64,000 nt of DNA from Shewanella sp. KT0246 (GTDB lineage: Bacteria; Pseudomonadota; Gammaproteobacteria; Enterobacterales; Shewanellaceae): NCBI RefSeq assembly GCF_019654955.1, contig NZ_BPEV01000025.1, positions 1 through 64,000 of the forward strand. Reading direction: 5' to 3'. Shown piece by piece: positions 18,944-27,507 of the stretch (position 1 is the first letter of the stretch; each line of letters starts with the position of its first letter). Below the pieces are notes generated by a model. That model worked only from the letters and a program-made list of their open reading frames with translations, had not been told where the DNA came from and ran no database searches. The position numbers were made by a program, and so were the translations under genes.

Positions 18944-21900
18944 ATGGAAGATACTAATAAAGGCTTAATTGCATGGTTTGCGCGCAACAGTGTTGCCGCA
19001 AATCTATTAATGATCATCATTTTACTAGGTGGTTTACTCACAGCTAACACCATACGTAAGCAATTCTTCCCCGCAGTAGAAATTAACTGGATTGAATTCA
19101 GTGCCGTCTATCCTGGCGCCGCTCCACAGGAAGTCGAAGAAGGTATTACGGTAAAAATTGAACAAGCTTTAGAAACGGTTCAAGGTTTACAGCGGGTAAT
19201 TACTTATTCAAATCGAAATCAGGCAAATGGTTATTTCCGTATTGAAGATTCATACGACCCTCAAGTCGTACTTGATGAAGTTAAATCTGAAATTGGTTCT
19301 GTTTCGACGTTTCCTGCTGGAATGGAGTTTCCAAAGGTCGAGCGCATTAAAATTCGTCAAGAAGTGATGTATTTGAGTTTGTACGGTGATTTATCTCAAC
19401 GACAACTGAAAGATCTTGGTGAAAAAATTCATAAAGAAATCATGCAACTTCCCAATGTTAATATCGCCGATTTTTATGGCGGATTAAATTACGAAATTAG
19501 CGTTGAAGTCAGTAAAGATAGATTAAGAGAATTCGGACTTAACTTTAATGATGTTGCAGAAGCTGTCCGCGGCTACTCACGCAATATGTCAGCAGGCCAA
19601 ATTAAAGCAGAGAATGGTTACATTAATTTGCGGGTTGAAAACCAAGCTTACGTTGGCTATGAGTTTGAAGATTTACCGTTACTTACGTTAGACGACGGGA
19701 CAAATTTACTATTAGGTGATGTTGCAACTGTTAATGATGGCTTTGAAGAAGGCATTCAATACTCAAAATTCAACGGCCAAAATGCAGTAACATTTTTTGT
19801 TGGTGCGGCCAAAAACCAAAGTATCACCGACGTTGCTGACACCATGAAAGAGTATATTGCCAAGAAGCAAGCACTACTCCCAGAAGGGGTAACGTTAGAG
19901 CCTTGGGTTGATATGACCTATTACCTTGAAGGCCGTTTAGACCTCATGCTAGATAGTATGAAAACCGGTGCTGTATTAGTATTTTTCATGCTCGCATTAT
20001 TTTTGCGCGTGAGGTTAGCGTTTTGGGTAATGATGGGGCTTCCTGTTTGTTTCCTCGGTACCCTACTCTTTATGCCTATGGCATTTATTGATGTGACAAT
20101 TAACGTCATCAGCTTATTTGCGTTTATTTTGGTACTAGGTATTGTCGTTGATGATGCAATTGTTATGGGGGAAAGCGCCCATACAGAATGCCAAGAAAAT
20201 GGTCAAAATATTGATAGTGTTATTCGTGGCGTTAAACGAGTTGCCATGCCTGCGACGTTTGGTGTTTTGACCACTATAGCCGCATTTTTACCAATCACCT
20301 TAGATGACGGTCCTTCTTCGGCATTTGGTCAAGCTATTGGGTTTGTGGTTATTTTATGTCTGCTATTTTCATTAGTAGAATCAAAATTGATTTTGCCTTC
20401 TCATTTAGCCCATATGAATAAACCAAAGGTTGTCCAACCTGGTTCTAAGAATCCATTAGATTGGCTACGTAATGGGGTTAATTTTATTCAAGGAAAAATT
20501 GAAAAAAATCTAACTTGGTTTATTGGCAATATTTACAAACCAAGCCTGACCCTTGCCGTTAAATATCGCTACGCCGTGATTTCTACTTTCATCATGCTTA
20601 TCGTTATTTGTGCAGCTTTATACATCAGTGGATTGGTTCGTTTTATCGGCCAGCCTAAAATTCCACATGATTTCCCACGTATCAGTCTTGAAATGAATGT
20701 TGATGCTGCAGAAACAGCTACACTTGATGCCGCTCATGCTATTGAAAAGGCATTAAAAGATGTTGAGGCGCAGTTAGAAGATAAATACGGTCAAGGAATG
20801 ATTGCTGAACTTCAGGTTGAGCTTCAAGGTCGAACTCGCGCTGAAGTGAGAACTAAACTGGTTGATCCTGAATTAAGACCAATTAACACCTTTGAAGTTG
20901 CAGAAATGTGGCGTCAAGCTATGCCAAAAATTCCAGGGGTTAAGTCTTTTGAAGTCCAGGACAGTTTATTTGGTGGTGGTCGTGATGATGGTGACATTAG
21001 CTTTAGATTAGAAGGAAATGATGATGCACAGTTAATTGCAGCGTCACAAGCCTTAAAAGAGAAGTTAAATACCCTTAAAGGCGTTAGCGATGTCAATGAT
21101 AGCCGTCAATCATCGGCTAAAGAAGTGCAATTTAATTTAAAACCTTTAGCTCATAGTTTAGGGTTAACCCTTGCCAATATAGCTTCTCAGGTAGGTAATA
21201 GCTTTTACGGGCTTGAAGCTCAACGCATAATCCGTAATGGTGAAGAGATAAAAGTCATGCTTCGATACCCAGAGGAGCAGCGTAATTCAATTGCACTTGT
21301 ACAAGAGGTCTTAATCAAGACTCCGCAAGGCGCTGAATTACCTTTATCTGAGGTTGCTAATATCGAAGTGGTTCAAGGTGTGAACAGCATCCGCCGTGAA
21401 AACGGTAACCGTACTATTAATGTATGGGCATCTGTTGATGCCGAGCAAGCAGAGCCTTTCAAACTTGCTAAAGATATTCGTGATAACTTTATGCCAGAGT
21501 TATTGACTAAGTATCCACGAGTAAAAAGTGAAGTTTCAGGTAATATTCAAGAGCAGTTAGACAGCGCAGACACACAACTACGAGACTTTATCATTTCAAT
21601 GTTGGTCATATACAGCCTGCTAGCTATACCGCTTAAATCATACATCCAACCATTTATGATCATGTCGGTTATTCCGTTTGGTGTAATTGGCTCAATGCTA
21701 GGTCATATTATTTTAGGCATCGATTTAAGTGCCCTATCTGTGTTCGGTATAATTGCAGCAGCTGGTGTGGTGGTTAATGACTCTTTAGTTATGGTGGATT
21801 ATGTCAATAACTCCCGTAAGCGTGGTGTACCGTTAAACGAAGCTGTTATTAATGCAGGTTGCCGTCGATTCAGAGCTATCATGTTAACTTCGTTAACCAC

Positions 21901-22150
21901 ATTTATTGGTTTAATGCCAATTATGACTGAAACCAGTATGCAAGCGCAGATGGTTATACCAATGGCTGTATCATTAGCGTTTGGTGTTCTGTTTGCCACT
22001 GTCGTAACTTTATGCCTAATCCCTTGCTTATATATTGCAATTGAAGATATGCGCAAAATAGTCCGTAGTATTTGGAGAATGTATGACCCAGAAACTAAGG
22101 AAGAGTTACAGGCAGGCATAACTACACAAACGCCACATAGTATGAACTAA
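18944..22150 (+). CDS. RND-family efflux permease (AcrB/MexF-like)
   Basis: A proton-driven inner-membrane transporter. The 1068-aa length, N-terminal helix (NSVAANLLMIIILLGGLL) and two clusters of hydrophobic helices (about residues 340–540 and 870–1050) fit the HAE-type RND fold. The proton-relay Asp pair is visible in GIVVDDAIVMGE in TM4, with Asn-containing VVNDSLVMVDYVN in the second half. Large periplasmic loops follow TM1 and TM7. The substrate cannot be read from the sequence; this clade of divergent permeases in marine gammaproteobacteria is mostly uncharacterised. No regulator gene is adjacent. Confidence 0.92.
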   Translation: MEDTNKGLIAWFARNSVAANLLMIIILLGGLLTANTIRKQFFPAVEINWIEFSAVYPGAAPQEVEEGITVKIEQALETVQGLQRVITYSNRNQANGYFRIEDSYDPQVVLDEVKSEIGSVSTFPAGMEFPKVERIKIRQEVMYLSLYGDLSQRQLKDLGEKIHKEIMQLPNVNIADFYGGLNYEISVEVSKDRLREFGLNFNDVAEAVRGYSRNMSAGQIKAENGYINLRVENQAYVGYEFEDLPLLTLDDGTNLLLGDVATVNDGFEEGIQYSKFNGQNAVTFFVGAAKNQSITDVADTMKEYIAKKQALLPEGVTLEPWVDMTYYLEGRLDLMLDSMKTGAVLVFFMLALFLRVRLAFWVMMGLPVCFLGTLLFMPMAFIDVTINVISLFAFILVLGIVVDDAIVMGESAHTECQENGQNIDSVIRGVKRVAMPATFGVLTTIAAFLPITLDDGPSSAFGQAIGFVVILCLLFSLVESKLILPSHLAHMNKPKVVQPGSKNPLDWLRNGVNFIQGKIEKNLTWFIGNIYKPSLTLAVKYRYAVISTFIMLIVICAALYISGLVRFIGQPKIPHDFPRISLEMNVDAAETATLDAAHAIEKALKDVEAQLEDKYGQGMIAELQVELQGRTRAEVRTKLVDPELRPINTFEVAEMWRQAMPKIPGVKSFEVQDSLFGGGRDDGDISFRLEGNDDAQLIAASQALKEKLNTLKGVSDVNDSRQSSAKEVQFNLKPLAHSLGLTLANIASQVGNSFYGLEAQRIIRNGEEIKVMLRYPEEQRNSIALVQEVLIKTPQGAELPLSEVANIEVVQGVNSIRRENGNRTINVWASVDAEQAEPFKLAKDIRDNFMPELLTKYPRVKSEVSGNIQEQLDSADTQLRDFIISMLVIYSLLAIPLKSYIQPFMIMSVIPFGVIGSMLGHIILGIDLSALSVFGIIAAAGVVVNDSLVMVDYVNNSRKRGVPLNEAVINAGCRRFRAIMLTSLTTFIGLMPIMTETSMQAQMVIPMAVSLAFGVLFATVVTLCLIPCLYIAIEDMRKIVRSIWRMYDPETKEELQAGITTQTPHSMN

Positions 22151-22200
22151 GCTAATTTCAAATCAGTTTATACAGTTAGTTTCAAAGTAATTGATAACAC

Positions 22201-22228
22201 AAAAGCGAAACGAAAGTTTCGCTTTTTT
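22201..22228 (+). terminator. Terminator of the RND operon
   Basis: GCGAAAC (22205–22211), loop GAAA, GTTTCGC (22216–22222), flanked by A4 and T6. A stable GNRA-capped hairpin 50 nt after the stop. Confidence 0.9.
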
Positions 22229-22494
22229 ATTGTCTGAATATATTGAATGCCTTGATGCTGTTACTGTAAACAGTACTTAAGAAGTTTACTTATTCGGCTA
22301 TTTGATTAGGTTATCCTAAGAATGTCATAAACAAAGGCTATTATGGCAAACTAATAAATATTCAGCTGCTATCTAAACAAGTTAACGAATCAGACTACAT
22401 AATCGAATTTCTTATTTTTTAGCTTTTATTAGTTACTTGTATTTATCAATTATTTTTACCCATTACCTTAAACACTAATGCAAAGGGAACCATC
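22229..22494. other. Intergenic region with a LexA-like box
   Basis: About 266 bp upstream of the phosphodiesterase gene. CTGT-N8-ACAG at 22258–22273 fits the E. coli LexA core and extends to CAGTA on the right. No SOS-type gene or small ORF lies beside it, and a core match is expected about once by chance in 64 kb. The remainder shows no recognisable element. Confidence 0.35.
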
Positions 22495-23793
22495 GTGTTC
22501 AGAAATAACAAGCTCACAAGATTACTATTAGCTACAAGTGGACTCCTTTTTTCTTTATCCATTTTTGCAGGGAGCAAGCCACCAACTCAAACTCAAAAAG
22601 ATGATGTTCAACCAATCCAGCAATATGTATTACTGGTATCTATCGATGGTTATCATCACAATTACAATGAGTTACATTCGCCAAAGAACATCAATCAATT
22701 TGCAGATAAAGCTGCGACAGTAAAGTCCTTCATCCCTTCTTTTCCTACAGTCACATTTCCCAATCATTTAACTTTAGTGACTGGTCTTTATCCAGCAAAT
22801 CACGGGATTATTTCTAATCGCTTTTATAACCCAGTGCTAGAACGTGAGTATGCTATGAATATTCATGATGCAGTTACAGACGGACAGTTTTATCAAGGTA
22901 CACCGTTATGGTCTTTAGCACGCCAACAAGGTTTGAAATCAGCCACCTACTTTTGGCCGGGCTCAGAAGCAGAAATAGCCGGTTTTAGACCAAACTACTG
23001 GTTAAAATATGATGGTAGAACACCAAACGAAGAGCGAGTACAGCAGGTTATTGATTGGTTTAATTTACCTGTAGATGAGCGACCACAATTTGTTACTTTG
23101 TATTTTTCTGATGTAGATAGTGCTGGCCATCACCACGGTCCTGAAGCACAGCAAACTTACGATGCTGTTCAATATATAGATAAAATGATTGGGGACCTGC
23201 TAACGGGTTTAGATGCCCTACCATTTAATGTCAATGTCATTATCACGTCAGATCATGGCATGGCTAAAGTTGATGAATTTGATCGAATCTATACCGATAA
23301 ACTTATTGCGGATAATGAACAGCTCATTGAAAAATTCACTTTCAATAACGATGCTGCATTTTCCTTAGTTACCGCAACAGGTAAAAACAAAACAGCCGAT
23401 TTATTAGCACTCAAGCTATTAGTTGATAAAGTTGATGGCCTCGAGTTTTACTTACAAAAAGATATTCCTACACATTTGCACTTTACTAATAACCCATCTA
23501 TTGGTGATGCCATTATCATCAGTAATAATCACTATATAACGAGTAGTGATGCAAAACCTGGGGTAATTGGTAAACATGGCTATGACCCGAGAGTTATAAC
23601 AGATATGAACACTGTGTTATATGCTCAAGGGCCAGCATTTAAAAACAACGTCATGGTAGAAAAAGCTGAAAACATTCACCTTTACCCACTAATTGCTGAA
23701 ATTTTAGGCTTAACCATAACTGAAAAAATTGACGGCGACTTAACAGTACTGAGTCCTCTGCTAAGTCCACAACTCACTGACAAGTCATCTTAA
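22495..23793 (+). CDS. Secreted nucleotide pyrophosphatase/phosphodiesterase (ENPP-like)
   Basis: A member of the alkaline phosphatase superfamily closest to ectonucleotide pyrophosphatase/phosphodiesterases. It would hydrolyse phosphodiester or pyrophosphate bonds of extracellular nucleotides in the periplasm or outside. A signal peptide covers about residues 1–26. The metal-binding Asp is in SIDGYH (Asp51), and the nucleophile is Thr87 in PTVTFPNH, followed by the classic VTGLYPANHGI. Further metal ligands are in SDVDSAGHHHGP and TSDHGM. The start is GTG at 22495 after AAAGGGAA. It stands alone and converges on the ydcH-like gene. Confidence 0.88.
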   Translation: MFRNNKLTRLLLATSGLLFSLSIFAGSKPPTQTQKDDVQPIQQYVLLVSIDGYHHNYNELHSPKNINQFADKAATVKSFIPSFPTVTFPNHLTLVTGLYPANHGIISNRFYNPVLEREYAMNIHDAVTDGQFYQGTPLWSLARQQGLKSATYFWPGSEAEIAGFRPNYWLKYDGRTPNEERVQQVIDWFNLPVDERPQFVTLYFSDVDSAGHHHGPEAQQTYDAVQYIDKMIGDLLTGLDALPFNVNVIITSDHGMAKVDEFDRIYTDKLIADNEQLIEKFTFNNDAAFSLVTATGKNKTADLLALKLLVDKVDGLEFYLQKDIPTHLHFTNNPSIGDAIIISNNHYITSSDAKPGVIGKHGYDPRVITDMNTVLYAQGPAFKNNVMVEKAENIHLYPLIAEILGLTITEKIDGDLTVLSPLLSPQLTDKSS

Positions 23794-23900
23794 TTATAGA
23801 TATGATTAGCTTATTATTAGCAATTTAATAACTAATCATTCTAAAGCTTGCCTACCAAAAGAAAGGAAAATTCTTCACTTTTTTTGCTAAGTTTGGTGTT

Positions 23901-23938
23901 AAAAAAGCCAGAAGAACATATTGTCTTCTGGCTTTTTT
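23901..23938. terminator. Bidirectional terminator between the phosphodiesterase and ydcH-like genes
   Basis: A 15-bp perfect stem (23901–23915 with 23924–23938, core GCCAGAAGA/TCTTCTGGC) around an 8-nt loop, with A6 and T6+ on its sides. Confidence 0.95.
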
Positions 23939-23970
23939 TGTCACAATCTAAGGTAGCTATTTGATAAGGA

Positions 23971-24219
23971 TTACGAATTTTCCGAAGCCATAATCTTATG
24001 GTATAGCTTGTCTTTCATATCAACACGGTGTTGCTTCAAATCATGTATTGATTCATCGGATATTGGAGAATCTTTCAATTCTAGTTCGCGAATTTGTTGA
24101 TCTAACTTATCATATTGTTTTAACACTTCTGCAAACTCTGCATCGCTGTTATTCAGGGATGTAATTGTATCTAAGTGATCTGGGAATTCATTTCTAAGAG
24201 AGTGATTTTCACCTAACAT
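23971..24219 (-). CDS. YdcH/DUF465 family small coiled-coil protein
   Basis: An 82-aa charged protein beginning MLGENHSLRNEFPDH, the family signature, followed by helices with spaced leucines (FAEVLKQYDKLDQQIRELE). It matches YdcH of E. coli and other DUF465 proteins, whose function is not established. AAAAAGAGGC precedes the ATG. It is a single gene, ended by the shared terminator. Confidence 0.85.
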   Translation of the reverse strand: MLGENHSLRNEFPDHLDTITSLNNSDAEFAEVLKQYDKLDQQIRELELKDSPISDESIHDLKQHRVDMKDKLYHKIMASENS

Positions 24220-24534
24220 AAAAGCCTCTTTTTTGTTGATTAATCAGTAATACACGAATAAAAACAAATCTGTTTAAGTAGCAATCGAAAGCTTATATAA
24301 AATGTAGATCAACCAAATTAAAATTCAAGCACTTTTTTACTTCACAAGCCAGTTAGAAGCGCGCAATTGAAATAGATAACTTGCAGAGAGTTCGTAGCGA
24401 CGTTTCAAATCAAACATATGTCTAAATCATAAAGAAAAATCAGGTCGATTTTTATAAAACTTGCATATACACCAAAGAATCACTGTAAAATAGTTAACTT
24501 ATCTCTTTTAGCTAATACTCCAATTGGTCTTAAT
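24220..24534. other. Intergenic region between divergent ydcH-like and orphan genes
   Basis: About 315 AT-rich bases. A weak promoter-like pair, TTGCAT (24461–24466) and TAAAAT (24486–24491) with a long 19-bp spacer, points at the downstream orphan gene. No ORF, repeat or RNA fold is evident. Confidence 0.35.
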
Positions 24535-25398
24535 ATGTTGCCTATCGAACAATCTCCTTTCAATAAAGTTACCATTATAGGGAACGCAAATGGCGACTGG
24601 GCAGCGGCTAATCACGGTTATACCATTATCTTCAATGGTACTGTGGCTACTGGTAACCAAATAATTAATGTGTGTAATGGACCTTATGCGGGATCAACTG
24701 AAGATTTTGTTGTTACAGGTGAACACAGCCAATGGTTAACTAAACAATTATCGCGTGTCGCAAAAGAGCTTGAAACAAAGCTCCAATGCTGGCCTTCGTC
24801 AGGCCTAGTGTGCTTTGTATTATTCAGCCAATTAGGTATCGAACTGTCTCTGTCAAGAATGTCTTTGCTGCCAAGCTTAAATAGAGGCAGTGCGCTATCA
24901 GAGTCAGAACATTTACCTTGTGTCGTTCATAATTGGCTAGGCGAACGCAGAATAGCAATTGAGTATCACTTGAATGCTAAAGACATAAAAATTAAAGGCA
25001 ACTTTAACCAAGCAAATTGGCCCGAGTTACTTCTTTTAGAAGAGACTGAAACTTATAAACCAAGTCCAGTAGAAAGCCAAGAACAATTAAAATTACTGAC
25101 TTCAATAAATAATGGCGATGAAGATCCCTTTACACAAATTATGCATTTGTCTGAGCAAAATCACAAAACGAAATCAGGGATACTAAACTTAGGTTTATTA
25201 AGTCAGCTACCACTATCAATTTGGTTAAAATATTTGTCTCAGCAAAAGTTACTTGTTATCGAGCAACTGTTTTTTAATCAATCTCCTGAAACATCGAGAG
25301 GCTTTTGGTACCTATCGGATAATGAAGCTTCGGCGTATTTAGATCCAATACGATTAAAATTAGCCTTGTGTCAGCAGCATTTACTTGGCTATAACTAA
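24535..25398 (+). CDS. Conserved-looking hypothetical protein, no family recognised
   Basis: A 287-aa protein without signal peptide or membrane helix. The N-terminus KVTIIGNANGDWAAANHGY followed by TIIFNG has a faint similarity to the nucleotide-sugar-binding start of GT29-type glycosyltransferases, and there are Cys residues in NVCNGPY and LQCWPSS. The C-terminal half is Leu/Gln-rich and probably helical (LGLLSQLPLSIWLKYLSQQKLLVIEQLFF). The ribosome-binding site is poor. It is a single gene with no functional clue from neighbours, preceding a secreted phosphatase on the same strand. The coding assignment rests on ORF length and normal amino-acid composition. Confidence 0.65.
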   Translation: MLPIEQSPFNKVTIIGNANGDWAAANHGYTIIFNGTVATGNQIINVCNGPYAGSTEDFVVTGEHSQWLTKQLSRVAKELETKLQCWPSSGLVCFVLFSQLGIELSLSRMSLLPSLNRGSALSESEHLPCVVHNWLGERRIAIEYHLNAKDIKIKGNFNQANWPELLLLEETETYKPSPVESQEQLKLLTSINNGDEDPFTQIMHLSEQNHKTKSGILNLGLLSQLPLSIWLKYLSQQKLLVIEQLFFNQSPETSRGFWYLSDNEASAYLDPIRLKLALCQQHLLGYN

Positions 25399-25540
25399 CC
25401 GTTTCTATTTAATTCTTTAAGTAGGTTAATAAATAAAGCTACCTATCAACACCAAAGCCTTATTTATCATTACTGTATTCTCTGCTAAAACTATCGTTAC
25501 AAGGAATTGTGGTTACAACCTATTTTAAAAGGAAAATTTA

Positions 25541-27274
25541 ATGAAATGGCTGCCAAATTTGTCATTAGTAACACTCACAACCATTAGCGCATTCTCTATT
25601 AGCACATCTATAAATTTCGCTTATGCTGAACAACCTAAGTTAATTGTTCAGATAACGGTTGATCAACTTCGTGGAGATTTACTATCTCGTTATCAACAAC
25701 ACTTTTCTGAAGAAGGTTTTGGTTATTTGATCAATGAAGGTATCTATTACAAAGAAGCTCATCATCAACATGCCATTACAGAAACCGTAGTTGGGCATAC
25801 CACATTAGCAACAGGTGCTCATCCTTCTGCTCACGGTATGGTGAGTAACTTATGGTTTGATAAACAACTCCAACAACCTATTTATAATGTGCAAGATAAA
25901 GCTCATCCTCTATTAAGCGCTAATGCTGCTGTAGATACTAAAAATGAAATTGATCCAACACAGAAAGCCAGTAAGGTTGAAGGACGCTCGCCAAAAAATA
26001 TTATGGCAACCACATTCAGTGATGAACTAACCGCAAGTAATAATGGCCAATCTAAAGTTTTTGCTGTTTCAGTTAAAGACCGAGGTGCTATTACACTCGC
26101 AGGTCACACTGGTAAAGCTTTTTGGTTTTCAAAGTCTGCTGGCGAATTTGTTAGTAGTGATTATTACTTTGACCAATATCCTCAATGGGTAACAAATTGG
26201 AATAAACAAAATCCAATTTCACAGTACGCCGATACTCAATGGGCATTAACTAAAAACAAAGATCAATATATATTTGGCGACAATAATCCCCATGACTGGA
26301 AAACAAAGTTACCAGGTTATGGTGTTACCTTCCCCCACAATTTTGGCCCTAGTGATAACCCTTACTTCAGTACATTTTTAACAGTCAGCCCCATTGGTGA
26401 TGAAATGACGGCTAATTTTGCTAAACAAATTATTATTGAAAATAAACTAGGTCATCGCCAAGTCAATTCAAGCAAACAAAACAGTAACCCTGTAACTGAT
26501 TATCTATCAATAAGTTTTTCATCAACTGATTATGTCGGTCACATTTTTGGTCCCTCAAGCCTCGAAGCTGAAGAAAACTTATTAAGACTTGATCGCACCT
26601 TAGCTTCGCTATTCGAATATATTGATAATAAAGTCGGTTTGGATAACACATTAATAGTATTGTCTGCAGATCATGGCGCACCTGAAGCGCCTGGATATTT
26701 AACTCAATTTGGCATAAAAGCTGAACATTTTGATTTATCCTCCCTTGAAACAAATGAAGAGATTCAATCACTTAAATCAAAATGGAATATTAAAGGTGAC
26801 TTGTTTGCCAATGCTTGGCAGCCATATATCAATTTAGACCATGATAAATTGGCTAAACAAAAGGTATCTTTAGCACTAGCATCTAACGAAGTAGCACAAG
26901 TACTAAATAGTGTTGCAGGCATTCACCGTGCCTACAGTTTTGACGATCTTTTAAACGGTAATGTACCTAAAGATGAAATAACTCAAAAGGTTCAAAATAG
27001 CTTTTACCCAAGTCGCTCTGGTGATATATATTTAGTATTTGAACCTAATGTGTTTGTTGCAGATTTTGACGGATTAAACGTAGCATCTGTTCACGGTTCG
27101 CCTTGGCGATATGACACCCATGTTCCTATCATTTTTGCAGGCTTTGGACTTAAGCCGCAAGTAATCAATAGACCTGTAGCCACTGTTGATTTAGCGCCGA
27201 CCTTAAGCGCGATTGTTAATATCAACGCCCCTTCCAGTGCTGCTGGTTACCCATTAAAGGAAGTGATTAAATAA
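25541..27274 (+). CDS. PafA-like alkaline phosphatase family protein
   Basis: A secreted phosphomonoesterase of the alkaline phosphatase superfamily, close to the phosphate-insensitive PafA type. A signal peptide of about 29 residues ends in NFAYA. Asp41 in TVDQLRGD binds metal. The nucleophile Thr lies in ITETVVGHTT (residues 79–88). Lys179 and Arg181 in VKDRGAI correspond to the phosphate-contacting Lys and Arg that define PafA monoesterases. The FSSTDYVGHIFGP and SADHGAPE blocks give the remaining ligands. The 577-aa length fits. With the ENPP-like enzyme 2 kb upstream, it suggests scavenging of organic phosphate. Confidence 0.88.
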   Translation: MKWLPNLSLVTLTTISAFSISTSINFAYAEQPKLIVQITVDQLRGDLLSRYQQHFSEEGFGYLINEGIYYKEAHHQHAITETVVGHTTLATGAHPSAHGMVSNLWFDKQLQQPIYNVQDKAHPLLSANAAVDTKNEIDPTQKASKVEGRSPKNIMATTFSDELTASNNGQSKVFAVSVKDRGAITLAGHTGKAFWFSKSAGEFVSSDYYFDQYPQWVTNWNKQNPISQYADTQWALTKNKDQYIFGDNNPHDWKTKLPGYGVTFPHNFGPSDNPYFSTFLTVSPIGDEMTANFAKQIIIENKLGHRQVNSSKQNSNPVTDYLSISFSSTDYVGHIFGPSSLEAEENLLRLDRTLASLFEYIDNKVGLDNTLIVLSADHGAPEAPGYLTQFGIKAEHFDLSSLETNEEIQSLKSKWNIKGDLFANAWQPYINLDHDKLAKQKVSLALASNEVAQVLNSVAGIHRAYSFDDLLNGNVPKDEITQKVQNSFYPSRSGDIYLVFEPNVFVADFDGLNVASVHGSPWRYDTHVPIIFAGFGLKPQVINRPVATVDLAPTLSAIVNINAPSSAAGYPLKEVIK

Positions 27275-27321
27275 CAATCTAGCTATAATTTTTCTTTTAA
27301 CATGCTTCTGACTACTTCATT

Positions 27322-27350
27322 AAACGGCTGAATTTATTCAGCCGTTTTCG
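27322..27350 (+). terminator. Terminator of the PafA-like gene
   Basis: AAACGGCTGAAT (27322–27333) and ATTCAGCCGTTT (27336–27347) form a 12-nt perfect repeat, then TCG. A strong hairpin with a short T-run. Confidence 0.8.
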
Positions 27351-27507
27351 TACTTAATAAGTATTGGCCACAGTACTCATTAGGAAAGCAGTAAATTTTT
27401 ACTGTTGATATACCCTTCATTTTTTTCAAATAGACACATCTTAAGTGTTGGATAATTGTTAATTAGACCTTAGACTGGAGTTAACTAATTAAAAATGCAG
27501 TTTTAAT

